A DNA stretch of 20,075 bases from Nitriliruptoraceae bacterium (GTDB taxonomy: Bacteria; Actinomycetota; Nitriliruptoria; Nitriliruptorales; Nitriliruptoraceae), in assembly GCA_007134165.1 (NCBI GenBank), contig SLLJ01000492.1, positions 1-20,075 of the forward strand, read 5' to 3'. Below are positions 6,982 through 13,987 of this stretch, piece after piece. Positions within the stretch are counted from its first letter, which is position 1. Every line of letters begins with the position of its first letter. The notes below the pieces were generated by a model. It worked only from the letters and a program-made list of their open reading frames with translations, did no database searches and was not told the DNA's origin. A program made the translations under genes and the position numbers.

Positions 6982-7908
6982 TCAGCCGTCGAGGAAGTCG
7001 CGCAGCACCTGGGTGTAGCGCTCCGGCTCGTTGAGATACGGAAAGTGCCCGACGCCCTCGAGCGTCACCAGCTGCGCGTGCGGGTAGGTCTCGCGCAGCA
7101 TGGTGCGTAGCTGCGGGGCGACCAGCGGATCGTTGTCGGCCTCGATCAGCAGGATGTCGCGCCCCTCGAGCGGCCCCGGCGCGACCTCGAACGGGTCGAT
7201 CACCGCCCGGTAGCGGGCCACGAACTGCGCCTTGCTCATCGCCCCGTGGCCCTGCTCGAGCAGGTAGGCGGCGACCAGGGGGTCGCCGGAGGCGGCCGGT
7301 ACCACCTCGGCCTCGATGTTGCTGCGGAAGGCACCGAGCACGAGCCACTCAGGGATCACCGGCAGCAGCGTGCCGAGCACCCGGTTGTCCTCACGGATGA
7401 CGTCGTTGGGCGGGAAGGTGTTGGCGAACACCGCCCGCTCGATGCGCTCGGGATGCTGCTGCACGAGGTACTGCGCGAGGTACCCGCCCAGCGACGAGCC
7501 GACCACCGAGGTGGTGGCCAACTGCTCGGCGTCGAGCACGGCGAGCACGCCGTCGGCCATGCCGCTGAGCGAGGGCACCGGCGGGTAGGTCACCGCCGCC
7601 ACCGTGTGGGTGTCGGCCAGCGCGTCGAGCTGCTGGAACCAGATGTCGTGCGCGCCGCCCATGCCGTGCAGGAGCAGCACCGGCGGGCCGCTGCCGAGCA
7701 CCACGTAGTCGAAGCTCTGCCCGTCGACCTCGACCTGCGCCGGGCGGTGCTCGGCGCGGAAGGCGGTGAGGGCGGCGACGGTGTCGCCATCCACCTCGGC
7801 GTACAACTCGTCGACGCCCGGGTCGGAGACGGGGACCAGGTACAGCGCGATCACCCCGATCGCCAGCACTCCACCCGCGATCAGCGCCACCCGACGTCGC
7901 GTGCTCAT
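6982..7908 (-). CDS. membrane-anchored alpha/beta hydrolase
   Basis: This 308-residue alpha/beta-fold hydrolase has an N-terminal signal anchor (about 7-27; VALIAGGVLAIGVIALYLV) after STRRR, so the catalytic domain likely faces outside. The oxyanion strand is LLLHGMGGAHDIW (78-90). The nucleophile elbow is VGSSLGGYL, with Ser139 in GxSxG. The acid is in EADNDPLV (D258 or D260) and the base is H288 in GVGHFPYLNEPE. The triad is complete. Cap residues (about 165-235) do not reveal a substrate; esterase, lipase or C-C hydrolase activities are all possible. The ATG is preceded by GGGGAGG at ideal distance. The gene diverges from the PLP enzyme gene over 113 bases. Confidence 0.9.
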   Translation of the reverse strand: MSTRRRVALIAGGVLAIGVIALYLVPVSDPGVDELYAEVDGDTVAALTAFRAEHRPAQVEVDGQSFDYVVLGSGPPVLLLHGMGGAHDIWFQQLDALADTHTVAAVTYPPVPSLSGMADGVLAVLDAEQLATTSVVGSSLGGYLAQYLVQQHPERIERAVFANTFPPNDVIREDNRVLGTLLPVIPEWLVLGAFRSNIEAEVVPAASGDPLVAAYLLEQGHGAMSKAQFVARYRAVIDPFEVAPGPLEGRDILLIEADNDPLVAPQLRTMLRETYPHAQLVTLEGVGHFPYLNEPERYTQVLRDFLDG

Positions 7909-8021
7909 CGTGCGCCTCCCCGCGGCTGCGCCGCTCGTTGACGGTCTTGAGCCTACGTGTCGGACTGGTCTCGCCTGGCGCCGAGTTGCCGGCGGGCGTG
8001 GCGTCGAGCACGCTTGCGCGC

Positions 8022-9185
8022 ATGGACCCTGCCCTGAACAACGCTGACCACGCGGCCCCCGCCGACCATGCGGCCACGACCGCGATCCAGGCGGGCCGTG
8101 GTGCCGCGCTGCCCGGACGTCCGCTGAACGTCGCACCGAGCCTGGCCTCGAGCTTCCGGCGCGGCAACGGCGAGGTGCCGGGCGACGCCCGGTCGTATGC
8201 GCGCGGCGACGCCACCGAGGGCTGCGAGGCGCTCGAGGCGGTGATCGGGCAGCTCGAGAGCGGAACCGCGGTGGCCTTCGCCTCCGGCATGGCGGCGATC
8301 GCCGCAGCGCTGGACCACGTGCGCCCCGGCGGTCGGCTGGTCGTGCCCGACGCCTGCTACCAGGGCACCTCGGCGCTGTCCGAGCACGTCGCGCGGACCC
8401 GAGGTGCCGCGCTGCGACGGCTTGCGTCGGAGGACACCGCCGGGTGGGTGGCCGCGCTGCGTACCGCGGATGTGGTGCTACTGGAGTCGCCGACCAACCC
8501 GCTGCTGCGGGTGGCCGACCTGCCCGCCATCGGTGCTGCGGACCCCGCCCGCCGCGCGGTGCTGGTGGTGGACAGCACCCTGGCCACCCCGCTCAACCAG
8601 CAGCCGCTGGCGCTCGGCGCCGACGTGGTGGTGCACAGCGCCACCAAGGCGATCGGCGGTCACGCCGACCTGGTGCTGGGCGTGGCCGTCGCCCGCAAGG
8701 ACGGGCTGATCGACGCACTGCGCACCCACCGGACCTTGCACGGAGCGGTTCCCGGAGCGATGGAGACCTTCCTGGCGACCCGGGGGGTGCGCACCCTGCC
8801 GCTGCGCCACGAGCGGGCGCAGGCCAACGCCAGCACCCTGGCCGCGCGGCTCGAGCAGCACCCGGTGGTGACCGTCGTGCACTACCCGGGCCTGGCCTCC
8901 CACCCCGACCACGCGCTGGCGGATGCCACCCTGGCCGGGTTCGGGTCGGTGCTGTCCTTCGAACTCGACGGGGATGCGGCCACCGCCGATCGGCTCTGCG
9001 CCACGCTGCGGCGCATCGTGCACGCGACCAGCCTCGGCGGGGTCGAGTCCACCCTCGAGCGCCGTGCGGCGGTACCGGGCCAGGAGCACCTGCCGCCCAC
9101 CCTGCTGCGCCTGGCGGTGGGCTGCGAGCACGTCGACGATCTGTGGGCGGACCTGACCTCGGCGCTGGCCGCCGCCACCGCCTGA
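8022..9185 (+). CDS. Cys/Met-metabolism PLP-dependent enzyme (cystathionine gamma-synthase/lyase family)
   Basis: This 387-residue fold-type I PLP enzyme acts in transsulfuration or sulfur amino-acid breakdown. Visible motifs are YARGDATEG (Y59 and R61, the pair that contacts PLP phosphate of the partner subunit), ASGMAA (phosphate loop), DACYQGTSAL (Y113, stacking Tyr), ESPTNPLL (155-162) and DSTLATPLNQQPL (D184, pyridine-N contact). The Schiff-base Lys is K209 in HSATKAIGGHADLVLG, and the substrate-carboxylate Arg is R363 in LLRLAVGCEH. Every core position is kept, so the enzyme should be active. Choosing among cystathionine gamma-lyase, gamma-synthase, methionine gamma-lyase and sulfhydrylase is not safe from sequence alone. 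The start at 8022 lacks a clear ribosome site; GTG 7998 and TTG 7938 are upstream alternatives. The 3' end carries an 18-bp duplication. Confidence 0.9.
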   Translation: MDPALNNADHAAPADHAATTAIQAGRGAALPGRPLNVAPSLASSFRRGNGEVPGDARSYARGDATEGCEALEAVIGQLESGTAVAFASGMAAIAAALDHVRPGGRLVVPDACYQGTSALSEHVARTRGAALRRLASEDTAGWVAALRTADVVLLESPTNPLLRVADLPAIGAADPARRAVLVVDSTLATPLNQQPLALGADVVVHSATKAIGGHADLVLGVAVARKDGLIDALRTHRTLHGAVPGAMETFLATRGVRTLPLRHERAQANASTLAARLEQHPVVTVVHYPGLASHPDHALADATLAGFGSVLSFELDGDAATADRLCATLRRIVHATSLGGVESTLERRAAVPGQEHLPPTLLRLAVGCEHVDDLWADLTSALAAATA

Positions 9186-9219
9186 AGCGCCGCCACCGCC
9201 TGAAGCGCCGCCACCGCCG
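9171..9219 (+). repeat. 18-bp tandem repeat across the stop codon of the PLP enzyme gene
   Basis: GCCGCCACCGCCTGAAGC occurs at 9171-9188 and 9189-9206, with a partial third copy from 9207. The unit contains the last codons and the TGA stop, so the stop is duplicated downstream in frame. Confidence 0.9.
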
Positions 9220-9238
9220 GCAGCCCGCTCCCCGCGAG

Positions 9239-9244
9239 TAGAGT
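9239..9244 (+). promoter_or_regulatory. candidate -10 box of the cupin gene
   Basis: TAGAGT lies 28 bases before the cupin ATG and leaves room for a short leader holding the GGAGG site. No convincing -35 was found; the repeat occupies that area. Confidence 0.4.
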
Positions 9245-9272
9245 GGGCCGAGCCAGAGCGGAGGCAGTGCTG

Positions 9273-9791
9273 ATGGACGAGCCCGAGCCGACCTTCGAGA
9301 CCGACGACACGCGGGTCTGGTACCTGCGCACCGCGGCGAGCACACAGGGTGCGGTCCACGAGCAGCGCGTCGAGTACCGCCCCGGCTCGCCCTTCCCGCC
9401 CACCCACCTGCACCCGGAGCAGGACGAGCACTTCGAGGTGGAGTACGGCGAGATGCTCTTCGTGGTCGACGGCGAGGAGCACCTGCTGGCGGCAGGCGAC
9501 ACGATCGACATCCCGCGGGGCACCGCCCACCGGGCCCGCAACCACTCGGGGGAGCGGCCTGCGTTCGTGCGCTGGGAGACCCGGCCGGCGTTGCGCAGCG
9601 GGGAGTTCTTCGCGGTGGCCGCGCGACTGGGCACCGAGGCGGGTCTGCTCAAGGCCGCCCTGCTCGCCCACGAGTACCGCGATGTGTTCCGGCCGGCGGG
9701 CCCGGTCGGTCGGCTCGTGCCGGTGGTCGCCCGGTTGGCCAGGCTGCGGGGACTGCAGCTCCCGGAGCCAGAGCTGCCAACGGCCGGCTGA
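9273..9791 (+). CDS. cupin-domain protein
   Basis: This 172-residue single-domain cupin has a predicted double-stranded beta-helix with a metal site. Motif 1 is PPTHLHPEQDEHFEVEYGEM (H45, H47 and a Glu at 52 or 54). Motif 2 is GDTIDIPRGTAHRARNHSG with H86. Three His plus one Glu is a complete metal-binding set. A C-terminal helical extension (about 108-172) follows the cupin barrel. The family includes dioxygenases, isomerases and small-molecule binders, so the reaction is unknown. The ATG at 9273 is preferred because GGAGG lies 9 bases upstream; GTG 9243 is in frame but falls inside the candidate -10 box. The gene is followed by a 41-bp tandem repeat and converges with the histidine kinase gene. 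Confidence 0.88.
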   Translation: MDEPEPTFETDDTRVWYLRTAASTQGAVHEQRVEYRPGSPFPPTHLHPEQDEHFEVEYGEMLFVVDGEEHLLAAGDTIDIPRGTAHRARNHSGERPAFVRWETRPALRSGEFFAVAARLGTEAGLLKAALLAHEYRDVFRPAGPVGRLVPVVARLARLRGLQLPEPELPTAG

Positions 9792-9881
9792 CCACCCACC
9801 GGCTGGCTGACGCTCACCCAACGGCCGGCTGACCACCCACCGGCTGGCTGACGCTCACCCACCGGCTGGCTGACGCTCACC
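9778..9881. repeat. 41-bp tandem repeat plus 22-bp partial copy across the cupin stop codon
   Basis: The 41-bp unit beginning CAACGGCCGGCTGACC is present at 9778-9818 and 9819-9859. The last 22 bases of the unit are repeated again at about 9860-9881. The array covers the last cupin codons, its stop, and the first bases of the convergent kinase's 3' end. CCACCGG/CCGGTGG arms at its right end could form a terminator-like stem. Confidence 0.9.
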
Positions 9882-11169
9882 CGGTGGTGGGCAGCACGAT
9901 CATCGCGCAGGTGCCTGACGGTGTGGCCGACACCGTGAGCTGACCGCCCTCGCCGGCGACCAGCGCGCGGGCCAGGGGCAGGCCCCGCCCGCGGGAGCGC
10001 TCGGCGGCGGGCGCGGCGCGCAGCGTGCCGTGGACCGGTCCCTCGTCGAGCACCTCGAGCCGAAGCGACGCGTCCGGTTCGTCGGGCCGGGCCGGGGTCA
10101 GGCGCACGGTGATGGTGCCGGTGCCGTGCTCGAGCGCGTTGTCGAGCAGCACCTGCAGCGCCTGGGCGATGGCGGCCGGGCGGACGCGCACCGCGGGGAC
10201 CGGCAGCACCTCGACGTCCACGCGGCGGTCGTGCTCGGCGGCAAGCGCCCGCCAGCCGGGCAGGCGCTCGGCGATCATGGCCCCGAGGTCGGCTTCCACG
10301 TCGGGGCCGTCGACCCGGGTCAGGGTCACCAGGTCGTCGATGGTGGCCTCGAGCCGGTCGGCCTCCGTGAGCGCGGCGCGGACCTCGGGGCGGTCGGGGT
10401 CCATGGCCTCGAGCGTCTCGAGCTGCAGGCGCAGCGCGGTCAGTGGCGTGCGCAGCTGGTGGGAGGCGTCGGCGGTGAACGCGGTCGAGCGCTCCACCGC
10501 GCGTCCGAGCCGCGCGGCGGTGTCGTCCAGCGCGGCGGCGATGTCGTCGGCCTCGGGCAGGCCGCTGCGCGTGGCCCGGGCCGAGAAGTCGCCCTGACCG
10601 AGCCGGCGGGCGGAGCCGGCCAGCGCCTCGAAGGGCTGTGCCAACCGGCGCCCGAGCCACCACGCCCCACCGGCGGCCGCGCCGGCCACCGCCGCGCCCA
10701 CCCCGGCGATCAGGATCCAGGCGGCCTGCACCTGTCCGCGCAGGGCCGTGTCGGGCTGGGTGGCGTGCAGCACCACCGGCCGGCCGCACACCAGGGTGGA
10801 CAGCGGCACCGCGACCGCGAGTTGACCGGCACCGACCCGCCGTCCGATGCGGCCCGCGGTGGCATCGGCGAACTCGGCGCCGACGCGCGTTCGACCGTCG
10901 GCGGAGGTGGTGACCAGCAGCCCGCCGCCGACCGTGAGCACGCTGATCTCAGCCGGGGCGTCGCCGACCTGGGTGACCCGCAGCTGCAGCTCCGAGCAGC
11001 TGCGGGTGGTGACGTCGAGCACCAGCGCGAACTGCTCGACCGACCCCTGCAGCGCGTCCAGTGCCCGGGCTTCGAGCACGCCCCGCACCGCGATCGCCAG
11101 CGGCAGCGCCAGCGCGAGCAGCGCGGCCAGCGCCAGCGCCAGCGACGAGCGCAGCAGCCGCCGCCTCAC
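9877..11169 (-). CDS. two-component sensor histidine kinase, HAMP type
   Basis: This 430-residue membrane sensor kinase would autophosphorylate and pass phosphate to the adjacent regulator. TM1 is at about 9-28 and TM2 at about 150-172, bounding an extracytoplasmic sensor of about 120 residues with Cys58 and Cys128. HAMP runs about 173-226. The dimerisation H-box is ASHQLRTPLTAL with His237. The N-box is LLDNALEHG (N344), the G1 region is LDEGPVHG (D375, G377) and the G2 region is RGRGLPLARAL (393-403). The ATP domain is compact, with little between G1 and G2, which is common in actinobacterial kinases. The GTG start overlaps the regulator's stop (GTGA), so the two are translationally coupled. 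It resembles MprB in setting. The signal is unknown; envelope stress is inferred from the HtrA neighbour. Confidence 0.93.
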   Translation of the reverse strand: MRRRLLRSSLALALAALLALALPLAIAVRGVLEARALDALQGSVEQFALVLDVTTRSCSELQLRVTQVGDAPAEISVLTVGGGLLVTTSADGRTRVGAEFADATAGRIGRRVGAGQLAVAVPLSTLVCGRPVVLHATQPDTALRGQVQAAWILIAGVGAAVAGAAAGGAWWLGRRLAQPFEALAGSARRLGQGDFSARATRSGLPEADDIAAALDDTAARLGRAVERSTAFTADASHQLRTPLTALRLQLETLEAMDPDRPEVRAALTEADRLEATIDDLVTLTRVDGPDVEADLGAMIAERLPGWRALAAEHDRRVDVEVLPVPAVRVRPAAIAQALQVLLDNALEHGTGTITVRLTPARPDEPDASLRLEVLDEGPVHGTLRAAPAAERSRGRGLPLARALVAGEGGQLTVSATPSGTCAMIVLPTTG

Positions 11170-11861
11170 GCGTCGGGCTCGAAGCGCAGGCCCACGCCCC
11201 GCACCGTGGTGAGGTAGCGGGGGTCGGTCGGGTCGTCGCCGAGCTTGCGGCGCAGCGAGGACACGTGCACGTCCAGGGTCTTGGACCCGCCGAGCCAGCG
11301 GGTCTGCCACACCTCACGGGCGATCTGTTCGCGGGTCACCACCCGGCCGGCGTTGGTGGCCAGCAGGGCGAGCAGGTCGAACTCCTTGGCGGTGAGTTCG
11401 AGTTCGCGCTCACCCTGCCACACCCGGCGGGCGCCGAGGTCCAGACGCAGGTCGCGCGCGCGGAGCTGCCCGTCGTCGGGGCCGCGGGCCGCGGCGGCCC
11501 GGCGCAGCAGGGCGCGCAGGCGCGCCTGCAGCTCGGCGAGCCGGAACGGCTTGGTCACGTAGTCGTCGGCGCCGGCATCGAGTCCGACCACCACGTCGGT
11601 CTCGCTGGTGCGGGCGGTGAGCACCAGGATCGGCAGGTCGGGGCCCTGCTCCTGGCGCAGCCGTCGGCACACCTCGACGCCGTCGAGGTCGGGCAGCCCG
11701 AGGTCGAGGACCACCGCATCGACCCCCCAGGCGGCCTCGAGTGCGGCGCGGCCACTGGCCACCCGCCGCACCTCGTGTCCGGAGGCGGCCAGGGCGGCGC
11801 GCAGTGGGGTGGCGATGCCGTCGTCGTCCTCCACCAGCAGGATCCGCGTGGGGGTCTGCAC
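11166..11861 (-). CDS. OmpR/PhoB-family response regulator
   Basis: This 231-residue DNA-binding regulator is paired with the following kinase. The receiver has acidic residues E11, D12 and D13 (LLVEDDDG), phosphoacceptor D53 (VLDLGLPDLDG), T82 (LTART) and K104 (TKPF), so all phosphotransfer residues are present. The C-terminal winged helix (about 132-230) has ELTAKEFDLLALLA, the recognition-helix segment SKTLDVHVSSLRRKLG, and the wing YLTTVRGVGLRFEP. The start is GTG 11861, preceded by GGGAGGT 8 bases away. An in-frame ATG at 11948 would add 29 residues that do not look like a receiver. TACGCT (complement of 11891-11896) could be its -10. It diverges from the HtrA gene; the layout matches mprA-mprB beside pepD in mycobacteria, though orthology is not shown. 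Confidence 0.94.
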   Translation of the reverse strand: MQTPTRILLVEDDDGIATPLRAALAASGHEVRRVASGRAALEAAWGVDAVVLDLGLPDLDGVEVCRRLRQEQGPDLPILVLTARTSETDVVVGLDAGADDYVTKPFRLAELQARLRALLRRAAAARGPDDGQLRARDLRLDLGARRVWQGERELELTAKEFDLLALLATNAGRVVTREQIAREVWQTRWLGGSKTLDVHVSSLRRKLGDDPTDPRYLTTVRGVGLRFEPDA

Positions 11862-12023
11862 GCAACCGACCTCCCTCGGCGCTCCCGAGCAGCGTACGCC
11901 CCGGTCGCACCGCACGACGTCGAGGACCTCGAGTTCGCCCAGGTCCACGGCCGTGCCACGTGCAGGTGGTACAGCGCGGGTTCAGCACGGGGCGCGGTCG
12001 GGGCGGGCCACGTCGCGGCCGAT

Positions 12024-12057
12024 CTCACCTTCCGCTTACCTGCCCGAACCCGCACCT
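12024..12057 (+). promoter_or_regulatory. candidate response-regulator operator (direct repeats)
   Basis: CTCACCT (12024-12030) and CTTACCT (12035-12041) are direct repeats 11 bp apart. A third similar heptamer, CGCACCT, is at 12051-12057. OmpR/PhoB-type regulators typically bind direct repeats with 11-bp spacing. The site lies in the divergent region between the regulator and HtrA genes, about 105-120 bases before the HtrA start. Functional assignment is inference. Confidence 0.35.
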
Positions 12058-12146
12058 CACCGCGCCCGGGACCTGCTTGACCTCCCGCTGCGTACGGTCG
12101 GCACTGAGCTACCAGGCCGAGCTGCCGACGCCACAGGAGGTGCCGC

Positions 12147-13415
12147 ATGGACCCCCGAACCACGCTCGCCGATCCCCGCGCGACCGTCACCGATCCCCGC
12201 GCGACCCACCTCGACCGCCCGCCGCCCGCCGGGTCGGCCGAGCGTCTGCCTCCGCCACCGCCGACGGCGGGCCGCCCGCCATCGTCCACCCCGCGCGGCC
12301 GCATCCGGCTCGGCTGGTGGCAGTGGCTCGCGATCGCCCTGGTCGGCGCGCTGGGTGCGGCCGGGGTGGTCGTCCCGGTCGCGCTGCTCTCCGACGACGG
12401 CGCCGCCTCGACGCCCGCCGCCTTGCCGTCGGCCGACCCTGCGCCGCCCGGCGGATCCGACGCTGACGCCGACGCACTCGCCGACGCACTCGCCGGCGCC
12501 TCCACGCCGGTCGCCGCGATCGCCCGGCAGGTCTCGCCGTCGGTGGCGCGGGTGGACGCCCGCACGGCGATGGGCGCCTCGGCCGGCTCGGCGGTCGTGT
12601 ACCGCGCGGATGGGGTGCTGGTGACCAACGCCCACGTGGTCGGCGGCGCCGATCGCGTCACCGTCACCCTGCCCGACGCCGAGCGCATGGACGCTGTGGT
12701 GGTCGGCGCGGACCCGTCCAACGATCTGGCCGTGCTGCGGGTGGATGCCGAGGACCTGCCGGTGCCAGCTTGGAGTGAGGTGGACAACATGCCCGAGGTC
12801 GGCGAGTCAGTCGTGGCGATCGGCTCACCGTTCGGGCTGGATGGCACGGTCACCAGCGGCATCGTCAGCGCGCTGGGACGCTCGCTGTCGACCCCACAGG
12901 TCGCACTCGTCGACCTCGTGCAGACCGACGCGGCCATCAACCCGGGCAACTCCGGCGGTGCGCTGGTCGACAGCCAGGGCCGGGTCATCGGGGTGAACAC
13001 CGCCATCGCCAGCCGCGGCGGCGGCAACGAAGGCGTGGGCTTCGCGATCCCGGCGACCACGGTCACCCCGGTGGTGGAGCAGTTGCTCGAGCACGGCCAG
13101 GTGCAGTTGGCCTACCTCGGCGTCTTCGGCCAGACCGTCGACCCCGACACCGCACAGTTGTACGGGCTGGGTGTCGATGCCGGGGCCGTGGTCGTCGAGG
13201 TGGAGCCGGGCAGCCCGGCCGACCGGGCCGGCCTGCAGCCCGGCGACATCGTCGTCGCGGTCGACGGCGACCCGGTGCGCTCGATGCCCGACCTCGCCGG
13301 TCGCGTGCAGCTGCGTGCTCCGGGCGACGAGGTCGAGCTCGAGGTGGTGCGCGAGGGTCGGACCCGCACCGTCAGCGCCGAGCTGCAACCGCGGCCCGAA
13401 CCGGCGTCGGGCTGA
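12147..13415 (+). CDS. htrA: HtrA/DegP-like S1C serine protease with PDZ domain
   Basis: This 422-residue membrane-anchored protease degrades or refolds damaged envelope proteins. A Pro-rich cytoplasmic tail (1-56) opens with a 7-residue repeat (DPRAT twice, from a 21-bp DNA repeat at 12171-12206). One membrane helix (about 57-81) follows, then an Ala/Asp-rich linker and a trypsin-like domain. The triad is H163 in TNAHVV, D193 in SNDLAVL and S269 in GNSGGAL. A single PDZ domain (about 322-412) includes YLGVFG, GSPADRAGLQPGDIV and the terminal strand EVELEVVREG. Length and layout match actinobacterial PepD/HtrA proteins. AGGAGGT sits 6 bases before the ATG. Its position opposite an OmpR-type regulator and kinase suggests control by that pair. 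Confidence 0.95.
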   Translation: MDPRTTLADPRATVTDPRATHLDRPPPAGSAERLPPPPPTAGRPPSSTPRGRIRLGWWQWLAIALVGALGAAGVVVPVALLSDDGAASTPAALPSADPAPPGGSDADADALADALAGASTPVAAIARQVSPSVARVDARTAMGASAGSAVVYRADGVLVTNAHVVGGADRVTVTLPDAERMDAVVVGADPSNDLAVLRVDAEDLPVPAWSEVDNMPEVGESVVAIGSPFGLDGTVTSGIVSALGRSLSTPQVALVDLVQTDAAINPGNSGGALVDSQGRVIGVNTAIASRGGGNEGVGFAIPATTVTPVVEQLLEHGQVQLAYLGVFGQTVDPDTAQLYGLGVDAGAVVVEVEPGSPADRAGLQPGDIVVAVDGDPVRSMPDLAGRVQLRAPGDEVELEVVREGRTRTVSAELQPRPEPASG

Positions 13416-13434
13416 GGGTCACCCCTCCGACACG

Positions 13435-13470
13435 CCGCGGACACCATCCCGACCCTCAGGTCGGCCGCGG
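13435..13470 (+). terminator. two-tier stem-loop after the HtrA gene
   Basis: The outer arms CCGCGG (13435-13440) and CCGCGG (13465-13470) enclose an inner hairpin CCGACC-CTCA-GGTCGG (13449-13464). It starts 20 bases past the HtrA stop. There is no T-run, which is usual for candidate terminators in GC-rich actinobacteria. Confidence 0.5.
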
Positions 13471-13599
13471 TCACCGCTGGATGGCCACCTCGGGCGTACT
13501 TCACGGTCGCCGGGGTGGCCGATCCTCGCCTCGTTCGATTGAGGTCGCACGCCGAATGCCGATGGTTCCCCGAGAAGAACCTCCAAGGAGGTGACCGCC
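13471..13599 (+). promoter_or_regulatory. structured leader of the small hypothetical gene
   Basis: Several inverted repeats are packed here. TGGCCACC (13482-13489) pairs with GGTGGCCG (13514-13521, one wobble). GGTTC (13564-13568) pairs with GAACC (13577-13581). ACCTCC (13579-13584) is complementary to the ribosome site GGAGGT (13587-13592). The last two structures share bases 13579-13581 and exclude each other. A switch on translation is possible but not shown. No known riboswitch class was recognised. Confidence 0.35.
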
Positions 13600-13977
13600 A
13601 TGACGGCCACGCCTGCCCGCGCGCACACCGACATCCTGTCCTGCCACCTGGCCGATTACGCCCCCGGGCGGATCACCTCCGTGCCCGACGCCGCCTGGCC
13701 CGCAGGACTGCGCGGTGACCCCGCACCCGACGGGGTGGTGACCACCATTCCCCGCTACGCCCTGGACCTGCTGGCCCCGGACCATGAGCTCGATCTCATC
13801 CGGCTGCGCGACCTGCTGTTCGGTCCGGAGCGGGCGCAACTCGACGAGCTGGCGGTGCCGGTCGCCCGGCACGCCGAGCGGTTGTGGGTCGTCGCCGACC
13901 CCGAGGTGCTCGCCGCGCAGCTGGCGTTGGTCGCCGACCGGGTCCGCATTCGGTTGACCACGCTCACGGCCGGCTAG
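13600..13977 (+). CDS. hypothetical protein, 125 residues
   Basis: I do not recognise this family. The protein is cytosolic by appearance: there is no signal or membrane segment, and the sequence is moderately acidic with many Leu, Ala, Asp and Arg residues. Mid-protein there is a helix-rich stretch (DLIRLRDLLFGPERAQLDEL). The C-terminal half (LWVVADPEVLAAQLALVADR) looks like alternating strand and helix. The ATG at 13600 has an exceptionally long ribosome-site match, AAGGAGGTGA, at ideal distance, so translation could be strong when the site is free; GTG 13591 is in frame but overlaps that site. The stop TAG forms the first bases of the next gene's candidate -10 box, ten bases before that gene, which ties the two closely. 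Confidence 0.75.
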   Translation: MTATPARAHTDILSCHLADYAPGRITSVPDAAWPAGLRGDPAPDGVVTTIPRYALDLLAPDHELDLIRLRDLLFGPERAQLDELAVPVARHAERLWVVADPEVLAAQLALVADRVRIRLTTLTAG

Positions 13978-13980
13978 GGT
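13954..13980 (+). promoter_or_regulatory. candidate promoter for a leaderless DUF192 transcript
   Basis: TTGACC (13954-13959) and TAGGGT (13975-13980) are separated by 15 bases, which is shorter than the ideal 17. The ATG begins 8 bases after the -10 box, so the transcript would start at or next to the start codon. The lack of a good ribosome site fits a leaderless message. Confidence 0.45.
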
Positions 13981-13987
13981 CGCCGGC

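Noticed and set aside
7938..8021. Longer N-terminus of the PLP enzyme from a TTG at 7938
   Set aside because: There is no ribosome site, the added residues do not resemble the family, and ATG 8022 leads directly into a normal N-terminus. The exact start remains somewhat uncertain.
12451..12492. Short repeats (GCCGACGCACTC twice) in the HtrA linker as a regulatory element
   Set aside because: They encode an Asp/Ala-rich low-complexity linker and need no further explanation.
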